DNA of 64,000 nt from Pseudoalteromonas luteoviolacea DSM 6061 (GCF_001625655.1 NZ_AUYB01000095.1:1-64000); one strand, 5' to 3'; counted from the stretch's first letter, positions 26,026 through 37,470 are shown. Notes: generated from the letters alone by a model not told the origin. A program made the numbers and translations.

Positions 26026-27852
26026 CTACGGCAGGTTCGCCGCTGCTTCAAGCCTTACCATAGGAGCACTCGGCTTTCGACGGCTGCACACAAACAAATA
26101 GCTGTTTCTATAGCGTTTGGCTTCCTTTTTGGCGTCTGTCGCCAATGCAGCTACTTGATGACTATTGTGGCAAGAATGGACATCTGGATTCACAAGGCCG
26201 ATAGACAAAGTGAGTAATGGTACAAATTGCTTTTGACCTTCTCGGTTTGTAGCCCAGTAGCCACCTGCTGAAACGTGCTCTGGAGTAAACAGTGACTTAG
26301 AGCGCGCTTCAAATTGCTCGATGATCTGATGACAGAGGGATTCTGCATCGGCCCCGTCAAATACTACCATGAAGTCATCTCCGCCAATATGCCCGACAAA
26401 ACATAAGCTTGGCTTGCATACTTCGAGCGTCACATCTGCTAGCAACTTAATCACGCTGTCGCCACTTGCGTACCCATAGAGATCGTTAAACTGTTTAAAG
26501 TGGTTAAGGTCTATATAGCCCAGAGAGAACTCATGCTTCGCTTTTAGCCTTTGCTCAATTGCCTCATTAATTGCTACGTTACCAGGCAACATTGTCAATG
26601 GATTAGCATGTTGCGCATGGCGAATTTTCTCTTCGGTGATGTGCTTTAAAATGTCTCTAAGCGGTGCAAGTCCCAAATATTCACCCTCTTTGGTAATCAC
26701 AATATGCCTGCGAATATCAAACTCATTCTCGGTGATCATTTGGCTCACATAATCCAGCTTTTGCTGTTCATCGACGATCAAAGGCTGCTTATCCATTAAC
26801 TTTACAACAGACTTTTTATCAAACAGTGCATGACCATAAGGAGAAGCAAATACTTCTGTAAGCTGGTCGCGATGTAATAATCCAACAGGTTGCCTGTTAT
26901 CATTCAATACGGCAATACTCATTAACTGCTTGTTTTGCTCAAACCGCCGGTGTGCATCGAGGCACTGCGTATTGGTATGTATTGCTGTGACGTCTGTTGC
27001 TAGCCAACCGATTGCCATAGACTGTTCAAATTGACTCGAGGGAGATGCGGGCTGGCTCAGCGATGTTGGCTTCTCATTGATTTTATTTAGCTCTTCTTTT
27101 GGCCGACAACTTGGCCTAGCTAATAAGAAGCCTTGCGCATTCACAATACCAAGCTTTTTCAATAATCTAAGCTCTTCTTCTCGCTCTATCCCTTCGGCAA
27201 TAACAGCGGTATTAGTAGCTTTGGCTAGATCAATAATAGACTTTAGAAATTCCCGTTTAACAATACTTTGGTCACAGTAATCGATAAAATAACGGTCAAC
27301 CTTTACAAAATCAGGGCATAGTTCAGACCACTGTTTTAAACCTGAATAGCCAGCACCCAAATCATCAATGGCAATTTTAAACCCCAGCTGGCGATAATGT
27401 GATATCGTTTTGAGTAGTAAAAAGCCATCATCCACCTTGTCTTGCTCAGTAACCTCTATCACTACTCGATTACAGTTAAGACCAGCCTCTTCAATCAAAT
27501 GTAAAGTTTCGCCTTTTGGATGATGTGGATCGAGCAAAGCCTTGGGGCTCACATTGAGAAATAATTTGCCAGGCAAATTAAGTGAAGCAAACTGCTCTAT
27601 GGCCTTTTTTCTGCATAGCAGCTCAAGTTCAGATAGTCGGTCATACTTACTGGCTGCAGCGAACATTTTATCAGGCAGCGTAAGATCGTTATCTATACTA
27701 CCTCGACTTAACGCCTCAAAACCAAGGACCTTCTCTTTCGCAAGGTCAAAAATAGGTTGAAACATTGGATACACAGCTTCGTTGCTGAGAATGTCATCCA
27801 ACATGGATTTTATAGGATCCACAGGTACAGCCAATCTAATTAAAGTGTTCAA
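26026..27852 (-). CDS. EAL-CBS-GGDEF cyclic-di-GMP signalling protein
   Basis: A 608-residue soluble protein. The EAL domain comes first (about 15-250) with intact GFEALSRG, NVSPKALLDP, EVTEQ, DDLGAGYSG and AEGIE, so phosphodiesterase activity is likely. A CBS pair follows (about 280-405), then a GGDEF domain (about 410-580) in which the signature reads GGDDF, a conservative but non-canonical change that may lower or abolish cyclase activity. No sensor or membrane segment is seen; the CBS pair is the likely ligand site. It is transcribed towards the solute-binding protein gene, with a 214-bp gap that carries the dyad. Confidence 0.88.
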   Translation of the reverse strand: MNTLIRLAVPVDPIKSMLDDILSNEAVYPMFQPIFDLAKEKVLGFEALSRGSIDNDLTLPDKMFAAASKYDRLSELELLCRKKAIEQFASLNLPGKLFLNVSPKALLDPHHPKGETLHLIEEAGLNCNRVVIEVTEQDKVDDGFLLLKTISHYRQLGFKIAIDDLGAGYSGLKQWSELCPDFVKVDRYFIDYCDQSIVKREFLKSIIDLAKATNTAVIAEGIEREEELRLLKKLGIVNAQGFLLARPSCRPKEELNKINEKPTSLSQPASPSSQFEQSMAIGWLATDVTAIHTNTQCLDAHRRFEQNKQLMSIAVLNDNRQPVGLLHRDQLTEVFASPYGHALFDKKSVVKLMDKQPLIVDEQQKLDYVSQMITENEFDIRRHIVITKEGEYLGLAPLRDILKHITEEKIRHAQHANPLTMLPGNVAINEAIEQRLKAKHEFSLGYIDLNHFKQFNDLYGYASGDSVIKLLADVTLEVCKPSLCFVGHIGGDDFMVVFDGADAESLCHQIIEQFEARSKSLFTPEHVSAGGYWATNREGQKQFVPLLTLSIGLVNPDVHSCHNSHQVAALATDAKKEAKRYRNSYLFVCSRRKPSAPMVRLEAAANLP

Positions 27853-27972
27853 TAATCAGCCAAATTATCAAGTTTTTATGACAATTAGATTGCAATCAGA
27901 TGAGATTTACCAATTTTGGGGATGAAAATTGTGCATATTCGCACGATAAAATGATGAAAATATGGAGAGTTA

Positions 27973-27993
27973 GGTGAGAGTTAAACTCTCACC
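27973..27993 (-). terminator. Inverted repeat after the lipoprotein gene
   Basis: GGTGAGAGTT (27973-27982) and AACTCTCACC (27984-27993) form a 10-bp dyad, effectively an 8-bp stem with a 5-base loop, directly after the stop at 28004 on the minus strand. There is no T tract, so termination strength is uncertain. Confidence 0.45.
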
Positions 27994-28003
27994 GTATGAT
28001 GAT

Positions 28004-28534
28004 TTAGTTTAACGCTCTTTCCACTTGGTCAAAGTGTGCGATAACTTCTACGATTTCTAACTCAGCATCTTGGTACTGAGCATTTTCAGTAAAGCCAAGT
28101 TTTGCAATTGCTTGCACTGTCGCTGGGTGAACCAACAAGTCTTTAGCGTGGTAACACACAGGATCGCTATACTTAGGTAGTTTGCCGTCTTCATGGTAAC
28201 CACTTTCAATTTCTTCTAGTGGTAACGAAGGGATTAAATCAGCGGCTTTATCTAGCGCATCTAAATAGTCCTTACATTGAGGGTATTTAGTGACGAAGTC
28301 AGAAAGCACGTTACGTGAAGTCGCAACTAAGTTTGCAGACTCTTGCTCTAGTTCAGACGCAGGCTTTTGCTCTCTAATATTGGCTAAAAGCGATTTGGCT
28401 TGTGATTTATACTGACTTAGAGCGTTTTCAGTCACTGGCGCTTTTGCTTCTGGCTGAGTAGTTTGTGTGCTTTCTTTCTCCGAACAAGCAAATAAAGCTA
28501 ATGCAGCACATGCAATTCCTAGCTGTTTATACAT
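28004..28534 (-). CDS. Hypothetical lipoprotein
   Basis: A 176-residue protein with a lipoprotein signal peptide MYKQLGIACAALALFAC, the acylated Cys at residue 17, followed by a Ser/Thr/Gln/Ala-rich linker and a helical domain with one internal Cys pair (QCKDYLD and CYHAKD). GAGGA lies four bases before the chosen ATG at 28534; an in-frame ATG at 28573 would destroy the signal peptide. I do not recognise the family. It sits alone between the c-di-GMP gene and the sec operon terminator. Confidence 0.75.
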   Translation of the reverse strand: MYKQLGIACAALALFACSEKESTQTTQPEAKAPVTENALSQYKSQAKSLLANIREQKPASELEQESANLVATSRNVLSDFVTKYPQCKDYLDALDKAADLIPSLPLEEIESGYHEDGKLPKYSDPVCYHAKDLLVHPATVQAIAKLGFTENAQYQDAELEIVEVIAHFDQVERALN

Positions 28535-28603
28535 ACTATCCTCAAAATCTTTATTATTGATAACAATTCTCATTATACAGTCTTGTCATCATTTTGAAAC
28601 AAC

Positions 28604-28628
28604 AAAGGCCACATTAAATGTGGCCTTT
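28604..28628 (-). terminator. Terminator of the secD-secF operon
   Basis: AAAGGCCACATT (28604-28615) and AATGTGGCCTTT (28617-28628) make a 12-bp dyad. Read on the minus strand it ends in TTTGTTGTTT, as expected for the transcript leaving secF at 28699. The plus-strand side is also T-rich, but no plus-strand gene precedes it. Confidence 0.85.
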
Positions 28629-28698
28629 TTGATTTTGATCTAGAGGTCTTGCGTTATTGTATTCAGAGTAATAAACGCATACCAGAAAGAAGCCCTAC

Positions 28699-29640
28699 CT
28701 ATGGCATAGCATCCAGATCGGCACCTTCTTTTTCAACTTCAACCGGGATCAGATCTTCTTTGCTTACCCCCATTGCAACAGCGACAGAGCTTGCAACATA
28801 AACTGAAGAGTAAGTACCAATGAAAACACCAAATAGTAAAGCTGTCGCAAAACCGTGGATGGTTTGACCACCCCATACAAATAGCGCGATCAATACAAGA
28901 ATAGTCGTGATTGATGTTACAAGTGTACGGTTCATTGTCTGTGTCAGCGATATATTAATGATCTCAAGAGTATCGTCGATACGCACCTTACGGAAGTTTT
29001 CACGAATACGGTCGGATACAACAATGGTATCGTTAAGCGAATAACCGATTACCGCCAAAACTGCTGCCAAAATGGTCAAGTCAAATTCAAGCTCAAGTAG
29101 AGAGAACAGACCCATCGTTAAGATCACATCATGGAATAGCGCGGCAACCGCACCAACAGCAAAGCGCCATTCAAAACGAAATGCTACGTAGACCAAGATG
29201 CACAGAAGTGCTGTCAACATAGCTAAGCCGCCATCTTCCTTTAGATCTTCACCCACGCTTGGGCCTACAAATTCGATACGACGCATCTCAACGCTGCTGT
29301 CGGCCAATTTCAGTGCATCTATAAGTTGATTGCCAATAGTTTCTGCTTTTTCACCTTCACGTGGTGCAATGCGTACCAATACCTCTTGGCTTGAGCCAAA
29401 TAACGTCACCGCTGCGTCGGCAAACCCATTATCAGCAAGTACTTTACGGATCTTGGGTAGATCTGCAGGCTGTGAAAAGCCTACTTCTACCGCAGTACCA
29501 CCTGTAAAGTCTAATCCAAAGTTCAGGCCTTTGATCATAAACGATGCAACAGACGCCAAAATCAGTAATGCCGAGAAAGCCATCGACAACTTGCGCGCCG
29601 ACATAAAGCGAATGGTGCTTGATAAATTTAATAACTGCAT
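28699..29640 (-). CDS. secF: Protein translocase subunit SecF
   Basis: A 313-residue inner membrane protein of the Sec holotranslocon that uses the proton-motive force to help pull proteins to the periplasm. The first helix (about 15-36) is followed by a periplasmic P1 domain opening with GLNFGLDFTGGTAVEVGF (about 39-56), then five clustered helices with AVIGYSLNDTIVVSDRIREN (about 195-214). Length is close to E. coli SecF (323). It starts 8 bp after secD and is the last gene of yajC-secD-secF. Confidence 0.97.
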   Translation of the reverse strand: MQLLNLSSTIRFMSARKLSMAFSALLILASVASFMIKGLNFGLDFTGGTAVEVGFSQPADLPKIRKVLADNGFADAAVTLFGSSQEVLVRIAPREGEKAETIGNQLIDALKLADSSVEMRRIEFVGPSVGEDLKEDGGLAMLTALLCILVYVAFRFEWRFAVGAVAALFHDVILTMGLFSLLELEFDLTILAAVLAVIGYSLNDTIVVSDRIRENFRKVRIDDTLEIINISLTQTMNRTLVTSITTILVLIALFVWGGQTIHGFATALLFGVFIGTYSSVYVASSVAVAMGVSKEDLIPVEVEKEGADLDAMP

Positions 29641-29648
29641 ATTCGCTC

Positions 29649-31508
29649 CTAGATCGACAACTTGTTGATGCGCTTACCGCCAATGAAGGCGTTAATCACT
29701 GCACGAGTACCGATGATAGCTGTAAACATCGACGTTAAAATACCGATTGCTAATGTCACAGCAAAGCCTGCAATTGGACCAGTTCCCACCGAGAACAAAA
29801 TAACCGCTGCTATTAATGTTGTGATATTTGCATCGAAGATTGTGCTAAAAGCACTATCATAACCATGATGAACTGCTTGCTGTGGGCTTCGGCCATCTGC
29901 CAGCTCTTCACGAATTCGCTCAAAAATCAGTACGTTCGCATCTACTGCCATACCGACAGTCAGTACAATACCCGCAATACCAGGCAGCGTTAGTGTTGCA
30001 CCACTTATCATCGACATCACACCAATGATCATTACCAGGTTCGCAGCAAGCGCCAAGTTAGCAACTAAGCCAAATCCTTTGTAATACATCAACATAAATG
30101 CAAGGACAAATGCAAAACCAAGGACCACTGCCGTCATACCTGCCTCAATATTTTCCTGACCAAGGCTTGGTCCTACCGTACGTTCTTCTACGATTTGAAT
30201 TGGCGCAACCAATGCACCCGCACGCAGTAGTAAACTCAAGTTATGCGCTTCAGCGGGGTTATCTATACCGGTGATACGGAACGAGTTGTTCAAACGTGAT
30301 TGAATGGTCGCGACGTTAATCACTTCTTCCACTTTAATTGGAGGAAGCGCTTTTCCTTCAGCGTCAACTTTGCCCGAGGGCTTGTACTCGATAAATACCG
30401 TTGCCATGCTCTTACCAACTGCGCGTTTGGTAAATGCACTCATTTTAGCGCCACCTTTGCTATCAAGGTTAATGCTCACTTGAGGACGTTGGTACTCATC
30501 CATGCCCGATTGCGCACCAGTAATATGCGAGCCCGCTAAGATCACACGTGTTTTTAGTACAACTGGATAGCCATCTTTGTGGTAAAGCACTTCACTGCCA
30601 GCTGGTACTCGACCTTGCGCAGCTGTGCGTGTATCTGCACGCTCGTCTACTTCACGGAATTCTAAAGTCGCCGTTGCACCTAAGATTTCTTTCGCACGCG
30701 CAGTGTCTTGCACACCAGGCAATTGAACGATAATACGCTCAGAGCCCTGACGCTGTACATTTGGCTCAGCGACGCCTAGTTGGTTAATACGGTTACGGAT
30801 GATTGTTTCGTTTTGCTTGATTGCGTAATCGCGTAGCTCACGCTTTTTTAGATCGCTTAAACTTGAAAAGAACGCTAAGTCGTTGCTGCTGTCATTAACA
30901 AATACATTGCCTGGATAGCGATTCTTTAAAAAACGTTCAGCCGCTTTTTTGTCTTCTTCTGAACGCATAACAACTTGAATGCGCTCACTGTTAGCAACTT
31001 GGCGAATCGTACGATAACGCAGTTTTTCGCCACGTAAATCACTCTTAAAGTCTTGTTCCATCTGCTCGAGTGCTTTGCCCATAGCCGTCGCCATATCGAC
31101 TTCCATGGTAAAATGAACACCACCGCTTAAGTCTAAGCCGAGCTTCATTGGGTTAGCGCCAATGTTTTTCAGCCAATCAGGCTGTGCTGGAGACATATTA
31201 ATTGCCGAGATGTAATCTTCGCTCAGAGTGTCACGTAGGATATCCTGCGCTTTTAGTTGATCTTCAACATTTTTAAAGCGAATAAGCACTTGCCCTTCTT
31301 CAAGAACGGCAGATTTGATTGGTAAGTTGTTTGTTTGAAGTGTTTTATTTGCTTGATCAAGCACGCTTAAATCAGCGTCAGCCCCTTTCGTACCTGAAAT
31401 TTGTATGGCCGGATCACGACCATACATATTCGGGGTAGCATAGAGAATGCCAACGGCCAATACAGCGAGTACAAGTAAATATTTCCACATTGGATACTTG
31501 TTTAGCAC
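29649..31508 (-). CDS. secD: Protein translocase subunit SecD
   Basis: A 619-residue partner of SecF. N-terminal helix from [20 protein letters not shown], large periplasmic P1 domain ([18 protein letters not shown], about 122-139; [20 protein letters not shown], about 254-273), and six membrane helices with [20 protein letters not shown] (about 514-533), the conserved proton-pathway region. Co-linear with E. coli SecD (615). It is 21 bp downstream of yajC and forms the standard operon. Confidence 0.97.
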   Translation of the reverse strand: MLNKYPMWKYLLVLAVLAVGILYATPNMYGRDPAIQISGTKGADADLSVLDQANKTLQTNNLPIKSAVLEEGQVLIRFKNVEDQLKAQDILRDTLSEDYISAINMSPAQPDWLKNIGANPMKLGLDLSGGVHFTMEVDMATAMGKALEQMEQDFKSDLRGEKLRYRTIRQVANSERIQVVMRSEEDKKAAERFLKNRYPGNVFVNDSSNDLAFFSSLSDLKKRELRDYAIKQNETIIRNRINQLGVAEPNVQRQGSERIIVQLPGVQDTARAKEILGATATLEFREVDERADTRTAAQGRVPAGSEVLYHKDGYPVVLKTRVILAGSHITGAQSGMDEYQRPQVSINLDSKGGAKMSAFTKRAVGKSMATVFIEYKPSGKVDAEGKALPPIKVEEVINVATIQSRLNNSFRITGIDNPAEAHNLSLLLRAGALVAPIQIVEERTVGPSLGQENIEAGMTAVVLGFAFVLAFMLMYYKGFGLVANLALAANLVMIIGVMSMISGATLTLPGIAGIVLTVGMAVDANVLIFERIREELADGRSPQQAVHHGYDSAFSTIFDANITTLIAAVILFSVGTGPIAGFAVTLAIGILTSMFTAIIGTRAVINAFIGGKRINKLSI

Positions 31509-31529
31509 TGGATTATCCCTTTCTTATTG

Positions 31530-31868
31530 TTATAGCGACTTCATTGTACCCTTAGGTAAAACTGCTGCAACCGCTGATTTTTGAACTGTTACTTCAACTT
31601 GGTCATTCAGGGCAATTACCACGAAATCTTTGTCTTCAGCAACTTTCGAAACTTTACCGACAAGGCCACCTGAAGTTAGTACTTCATCACCTTTACCTAA
31701 AGCACCCATAAGGTCTTTATGCTCTTTTACACGTTTAGCTTGCGGACGGTAAATTAAGAAATAAAATACCAAACCAAAAATAGCCAACATAATAAGCATT
31801 TCCATACCACCACCAGCAGGGGCCGCAGCCGCTGTGCTTGCATGGGCGTTAGAAATAAATAAGCTCAT
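31530..31868 (-). CDS. yajC: YajC, Sec translocon accessory protein
   Basis: A 112-residue protein with one strongly hydrophobic helix (MEMLIMLAIFGLVFYFLIY, about 22-40) followed by YRPQAKRVKEHKDLMGALGK and a beta-rich cytoplasmic domain. YajC associates with SecDF in the inner membrane. It is first in yajC-secD-secF; tgt lies 32 bp upstream on the same strand, so tgt and the sec genes are probably one transcript, as in E. coli. Confidence 0.95.
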   Translation of the reverse strand: MSLFISNAHASTAAAAPAGGGMEMLIMLAIFGLVFYFLIYRPQAKRVKEHKDLMGALGKGDEVLTSGGLVGKVSKVAEDKDFVVIALNDQVEVTVQKSAVAAVLPKGTMKSL

Positions 31869-31900
31869 TGCTTTTCCTCATTTAATTTTGAATAAAACGG

Positions 31901-33169
<1,269 letters not shown>

Positions 33170-33197
33170 TCACAGTTAAAAAAGGCACAGACTAAAA

Positions 33198-33222
33198 ACA
33201 AAAAACCCGGCAATTTGCCGGG
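33198..33222 (-). terminator. queA terminator
   Basis: CCCGGCAA (33206-33213) and TTGCCGGG (33215-33222) form a tight GC-rich stem. On the minus strand it is followed by TTTTTTGTTTTT. It separates queA from tgt, which in E. coli are co-transcribed. Confidence 0.9.
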
Positions 33223-33233
33223 CTGTCGTTTTA

Positions 33234-34271
33234 TTATTTAGTTTGTCGAGTTAAGAACATCGCATCACCATAACTGAAAAAGCGATAGCGTTGTTCAATT
33301 GCCGTTTCATATGCATTCATGATGTGCTCCTGCCCAGAGAATGCACTCACTAACATAATTAGGGTGGACTCAGGCAAATGGAAATTTGTGATCATCACAT
33401 CAACCACATTAAATTGATATCCTGGATAGATGAAGATATCAGTATCACCATAGAACGTTTTCAATTCGCCGCCATGCACTTTTGCAGCTGATTCTAGCGA
33501 ACGCACAGAAGTTGTTCCTACTGCGATAACTCGACCACCACGACCCTTACAACGTGCAACCGCATCTACGACATCAGCTGGCACTTCAATATACTCAGAG
33601 TGCATATTGTGATCTTTAACATCATCTACACGCACTGGTTGAAAGGTGCCCGCACCAACATGCAATGTGACGAAAGCCATGTCGACGCCTTTATCTTTAA
33701 GCTGAGCCATTAAAGTATCATCAAAGTGCAAACCTGCTGTTGGTGCTGCAACTGCACCTGGCTTTTCACTATAAACTGTTTGATACCTTTCTTTATCGCC
33801 TTCTTCATCTGGACGGTCAATATATGGGGGCAATGGCATATGGCCAATCTCATCTAAGATGGTCAACACTGAATGCTCACCTTCGAATGCCAATTCAAAC
33901 AACTCTCCATGGCGTGCAACCATGGTCGCCTGCGCTTTGCCTTCCAAGATTAGCTCAGCACCAGGCTTAGGTGACTTACTTGAACGAATGTGTGCGAGTA
34001 CTCGATGCTCATCCAAAATACGTTCGACCAATACCTCAACCTTACCACCTGTGGCTTTTTGGCCAAACATGCGAGCCGGGATCACTTTAGTATTATTGAA
34101 GATGATCAGGTCCTCTGGCTCAATTAGATCAATAATATCTTTGAATATCTTGTGTTCAAGCTCACCACTGTCTCCATTAAGGGTTAGCAAGCGGCTACTC
34201 GTACGTTCCGCTTTTGGGTGACGAGCAATTAATTCATCTGGAAGTTCAAAACTAAAGTCAGCTACGCGCAT
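33234..34271 (-). CDS. queA: S-adenosylmethionine:tRNA ribosyltransferase-isomerase
   Basis: A 345-residue enzyme that transfers the ribosyl part of SAM to preQ1-tRNA to give epoxyqueuosine. The start [19 protein letters not shown] with GAGG five bases upstream was chosen over an in-frame extension to 34331. Conserved blocks include [12 protein letters not shown] (about 59-70), [20 protein letters not shown] (about 160-179), [12 protein letters not shown] (about 201-212) and [19 protein letters not shown] (about 290-308). Length matches the family. It is divergent from the c-di-GMP gene at 34541. Confidence 0.97.
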   Translation of the reverse strand: MRVADFSFELPDELIARHPKAERTSSRLLTLNGDSGELEHKIFKDIIDLIEPEDLIIFNNTKVIPARMFGQKATGGKVEVLVERILDEHRVLAHIRSSKSPKPGAELILEGKAQATMVARHGELFELAFEGEHSVLTILDEIGHMPLPPYIDRPDEEGDKERYQTVYSEKPGAVAAPTAGLHFDDTLMAQLKDKGVDMAFVTLHVGAGTFQPVRVDDVKDHNMHSEYIEVPADVVDAVARCKGRGGRVIAVGTTSVRSLESAAKVHGGELKTFYGDTDIFIYPGYQFNVVDVMITNFHLPESTLIMLVSAFSGQEHIMNAYETAIEQRYRFFSYGDAMFLTRQTK

Positions 34272-34540
34272 GTAGACCTCATATTCGTGCAAGTTGGCGG
34301 CAAGTCTAGTGCTGCACGGAAATGAAATCAAGCAACATAGGATATCTATTCATACTTTTTAGCCCCTTGTAAGCTGCCTCAAATAGCTTTACTCTACTGG
34401 CTATTACACGTGCACGCGCGTGACGGCCAGCCATAACAAGTTGAGTGAGGTATTGCTAAAAAGGCAATATAAAACAGTCTAATAAATTGATATGGGCAAT
34501 AGAATACGAACTAGAAACATGGGTTTGAGGTAGTAACGCC

Positions 34541-37048
34541 ATGGCAAAACAGCTGACTTTATTACTCGTCAATGCGGATCATATCGAGCGCCAGACCGTA
34601 ATAAGAACGTTACAAAAGCTTAATGTATTCCAAATAATAGAGCTCAGTGACACCCAAGCAGCACTACAACTGTTGAAGCAGCAGGCTGTCGATTTAGTTA
34701 TTAGTGGTCTCAATGTGGGCAAGATTGATGGTTGGCGTTTCTCTCGAATGATTCGTTCTGGACTACTTAAAACCCCAAAAAATACCCCTATTGTACTTAT
34801 TCCACCGACTTATTGTGAACGTATAGCAGAAACGACTGCACGCAGTTACAGCATTGATGCGGTGCTTCCTTTGGAACGACATGATGTATTACCGCAAGTT
34901 TTAGCCAATGTATTGTCCACTCATTTGCACAAAAGTAGCCGCCTAAACCTATTGCTGCTTGAACACAACGAGAAAAAAGCGTCGGATATCATCGATCACC
35001 TTGCTTTGAGTTTTTCTACTACGCATGTCATATCAGCCAACACTGCGCTCTCAGAGTTTTTACAAAACGATTACGCCATTGTTTTACTAGATGCAACCTC
35101 AACAAGGGCTGAGACGACCAAAGAGCTAGTGGCCAATATATTGCAACACAAACCAAGCCAGGCCATTGTGACTATTATCGACAACCAAGATGCTGACTAT
35201 GCTGAACAGTTACTGCTGTTGGGCGTGACTGATTTTGTCCGTACTCCTTATAATTTGTCTCTACTGAGCAAAGTCTGTGATCACGCTGCGCGTCGTGAAG
35301 ATTTTATGGTGAGCTATGCTGAATTTGCCAATAAAGTAGAGCAACTAAGTCGTAGCGAACAGAGCTACAAAGAGCTATTCTCGGCCCACCAAAGAATATT
35401 ACTGCACCTGAATACAGTTGTGCTTGAACTTGATGGCAAAGGAACCATTAGATTTATTAACCCGGCTTGGGAACAACTTACTGGATACAAGCTAAAAACA
35501 ACACTGTCTACCCAATTATGTGATTATGTCTTACCCGAGTACTTGCCTAAATTGCAGTTAGTCGTTGAAGAGATCTTGAGCGGAGCACAATCTTCTACCT
35601 TTGAACTGCAAATCAAGCACCATACCGGTGCAGCAATATGGGTCGAGTGTCGTTTTCAGCTGATTAAGAATAAGACCAGTACAACCACAATCACCGCCAC
35701 CATTGATAATATTCATGAACGCAAAGAAGCTGAATTGCAATTAAGACATTTAGCGTTGCATGATACCTTAACGGGGCTCCACAATCGCTATTACTTTGAT
35801 CAACAACTCAATCTATTTTGTCAGCAAGCAAAACTTCAAAAAGACATTGAACATGCTTTGATTTACATAGACTTGGATCATTTTAAGATCATTAATGATA
35901 GTAAAGGGCATCAGCAAGGCGATATTGTTCTGCAAGAAGTTGCCCAGCTATTCGGCGAGCATATCAGTCAAGAGCACCTCATCTTTAGAATTGGGGGTGA
36001 CGAGTTTGCGGTCTTACTCAAGAATAAACCTCTGCTTGAAGCACATATGATGGCTGAGGGTATCTGTAGTGCCATTGAAAATCATCGCTTTCATTCAGAA
36101 GAAGCGAGCTATACCATTAGCTGCTCTATTGGTCTCACCCAGATTACTCAAACTAATAGCGATCCAAATGAATGCCTAAAACAGTCCGACATCGCGCTGT
36201 ACATTGCGAAAAACTTAGGTCGTAATCTCGTCCATTGTTACAGCAAAGAAGACGACAAGAATAGCACACTGCAAACAGGCTTAGAGTGGGGGCATAGTGT
36301 TAGAGAAGCACTAAAAAATAATCAACTTGAGCTACACTATCAACCTATTTGGGACTTTAAAAACAATACCATTGCCTACTATGAAACCTTGCTTCGTCTG
36401 GTCATTGACGACAAGCTCATTTACCCCAATCAATTCATTCCAGCGCTGGAGTTACTAAACGATACTTATTTAATGGATCAATCCGTCATTAGAGAGAGTA
36501 TTAAAGCGGTAGCAATGCACCCAGAGCTTCATCAGGTATCACTGAACTTGTCTGCTCAATCATTTTTAGATGAGAGACTAATGCCACATATTCAAAGTTG
36601 TTTACGAGACTATCAGGTGCCTGCTCATTGCATTATTTTCGAGATCACTGAGTCAGCCAGTATAAACAATCTAGCTGCAACGCAAGCGATGATAAAACAG
36701 CTTAATCAGCTCGGTTGCCATTTTTCAATCGATGACTTTGGAACTGGTTTTAGTACTTTTAGTTACCTGAAACAATTACCAGCACAGCATGTTAAAATAG
36801 ACGGCTCCTTTGTTCGTGACATGCTAAATGACCCTATTGATCTTGCGCTGGTCAAGGCAGTCAACGACATTAGTCATTCTTTAGATAAATATTCAGTTGC
36901 AGAGTATGTTGAAAACAAAGAGATTTTTGAGGCTCTAAAGGAAATTGGCGTAGACTACGGACAAGGTTATTTTATCTCCCGCCCATTGCCAATTGATCAA
37001 CTAAAACATGCGCTAGAAACTATTTTATCACTAAAAACAGCGTGCTAA
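34541..37048 (+). CDS. REC-like/PAS/GGDEF/EAL cyclic-di-GMP signalling protein
   Basis: A soluble 835-residue protein. Two receiver-like folds occupy about residues 1-260: in the first, the usual phospho-acceptor position reads VDLVISGLNVG with no Asp; the second has LLDATS. A PAS domain follows (about 285-395, with NPAWEQLTGYKL), then a GGDEF domain with intact RIGGDEFAVLL (about 485) and an EAL domain with YETLLRL, NLSAQ, EITES, DDFGTGFS and AEYVE in the motif positions, so the key acidic residues are retained. GAGG lies ten bases before the ATG. It is probably a cyclase/phosphodiesterase whose first receiver works without phosphorylation. Confidence 0.87.
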   Translation: MAKQLTLLLVNADHIERQTVIRTLQKLNVFQIIELSDTQAALQLLKQQAVDLVISGLNVGKIDGWRFSRMIRSGLLKTPKNTPIVLIPPTYCERIAETTARSYSIDAVLPLERHDVLPQVLANVLSTHLHKSSRLNLLLLEHNEKKASDIIDHLALSFSTTHVISANTALSEFLQNDYAIVLLDATSTRAETTKELVANILQHKPSQAIVTIIDNQDADYAEQLLLLGVTDFVRTPYNLSLLSKVCDHAARREDFMVSYAEFANKVEQLSRSEQSYKELFSAHQRILLHLNTVVLELDGKGTIRFINPAWEQLTGYKLKTTLSTQLCDYVLPEYLPKLQLVVEEILSGAQSSTFELQIKHHTGAAIWVECRFQLIKNKTSTTTITATIDNIHERKEAELQLRHLALHDTLTGLHNRYYFDQQLNLFCQQAKLQKDIEHALIYIDLDHFKIINDSKGHQQGDIVLQEVAQLFGEHISQEHLIFRIGGDEFAVLLKNKPLLEAHMMAEGICSAIENHRFHSEEASYTISCSIGLTQITQTNSDPNECLKQSDIALYIAKNLGRNLVHCYSKEDDKNSTLQTGLEWGHSVREALKNNQLELHYQPIWDFKNNTIAYYETLLRLVIDDKLIYPNQFIPALELLNDTYLMDQSVIRESIKAVAMHPELHQVSLNLSAQSFLDERLMPHIQSCLRDYQVPAHCIIFEITESASINNLAATQAMIKQLNQLGCHFSIDDFGTGFSTFSYLKQLPAQHVKIDGSFVRDMLNDPIDLALVKAVNDISHSLDKYSVAEYVENKEIFEALKEIGVDYGQGYFISRPLPIDQLKHALETILSLKTAC

Positions 37049-37115
37049 CCAAAATGGGTAAAAAAGTCGCTGCAGTACAATAAAAACTCAACTATAATTA
37101 AAGCTCGCAATAAAA

Positions 37116-37155
37116 TGTCACCTAGTTTAAGTTACTTACATAAAACTAGGCGACA
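37116..37155 (+). promoter_or_regulatory. Hairpin in the leader of the small membrane protein gene
   Basis: TGTCACCTAGTTT (37116-37128) and AAACTAGGCGACA (37143-37155) pair over 13 positions with one mismatch. A TATAAT at 37093-37098 lies just upstream, and the gene start is 48 bases downstream. No T run follows, which argues for a leader structure rather than a terminator. Confidence 0.4.
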
Positions 37156-37202
37156 TCTAATGGATTTGAGCACATCTCGCAATGGAATTCGAGGAGCTAA
37201 GT

Positions 37203-37400
37203 ATGTTTCAGTTTATTCTGTTTTTATCATTGGTACATTGTATGATAGCCTTGCAATGTTACCGCTGCGCCAAACAAAAAGGGTATCCAACTAAGTTATT
37301 CACTTTATTGGGCTTTATCCCATATTTTAATTTAGTTGTTTGGGTATATTTATTATTTTTACCCAACATTATGTCACAGAGTAGACTCAGCTCTACTTAA
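37203..37400 (+). CDS. Small membrane protein
   Basis: A 65-residue protein, MFQFILFLSLVHCMIALQCY onward, with two hydrophobic segments (about 1-16 and 33-53) joined by a short basic loop with Cys residues (CYRCAKQKGYP). AGGAG lies about seven bases before the ATG at 37203, which I prefer to the in-frame ATG at 37182. The second helix with LLGFIPYFNLVVWVYLLF recalls short membrane domains that accompany cell-envelope proteins, but no function can be assigned. It stands alone between the c-di-GMP gene and a bidirectional terminator. Confidence 0.6.
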   Translation: MFQFILFLSLVHCMIALQCYRCAKQKGYPTKLFTLLGFIPYFNLVVWVYLLFLPNIMSQSRLSST

Positions 37401-37441
37401 ACATTGAGTGCTTAGTCTGCAAACTTACAGTACAAAGATCA

Positions 37442-37470
37442 AAAAAGCAGTGTCATTGACACTGCTTTTT
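37442..37470. terminator. Bidirectional terminator overlapping the oxyR stop
   Basis: AAAAAGCAGTGTC (37442-37454) and GACACTGCTTTTT (37458-37470) form a 13-bp stem with a 3-base loop and A/T runs on both sides. It serves the small plus-strand gene and the minus-strand regulator; the TGA of the latter lies in the hairpin. Confidence 0.9.

Noticed and set aside
34397..34430. GC-rich dyad (CTGGC/GCCAG with CACG/CGTG) in the queA/c-di-GMP gene spacer
   Set aside because: It resembles a tRNA arm or operator, but pairing is interrupted and no cloverleaf can be drawn.
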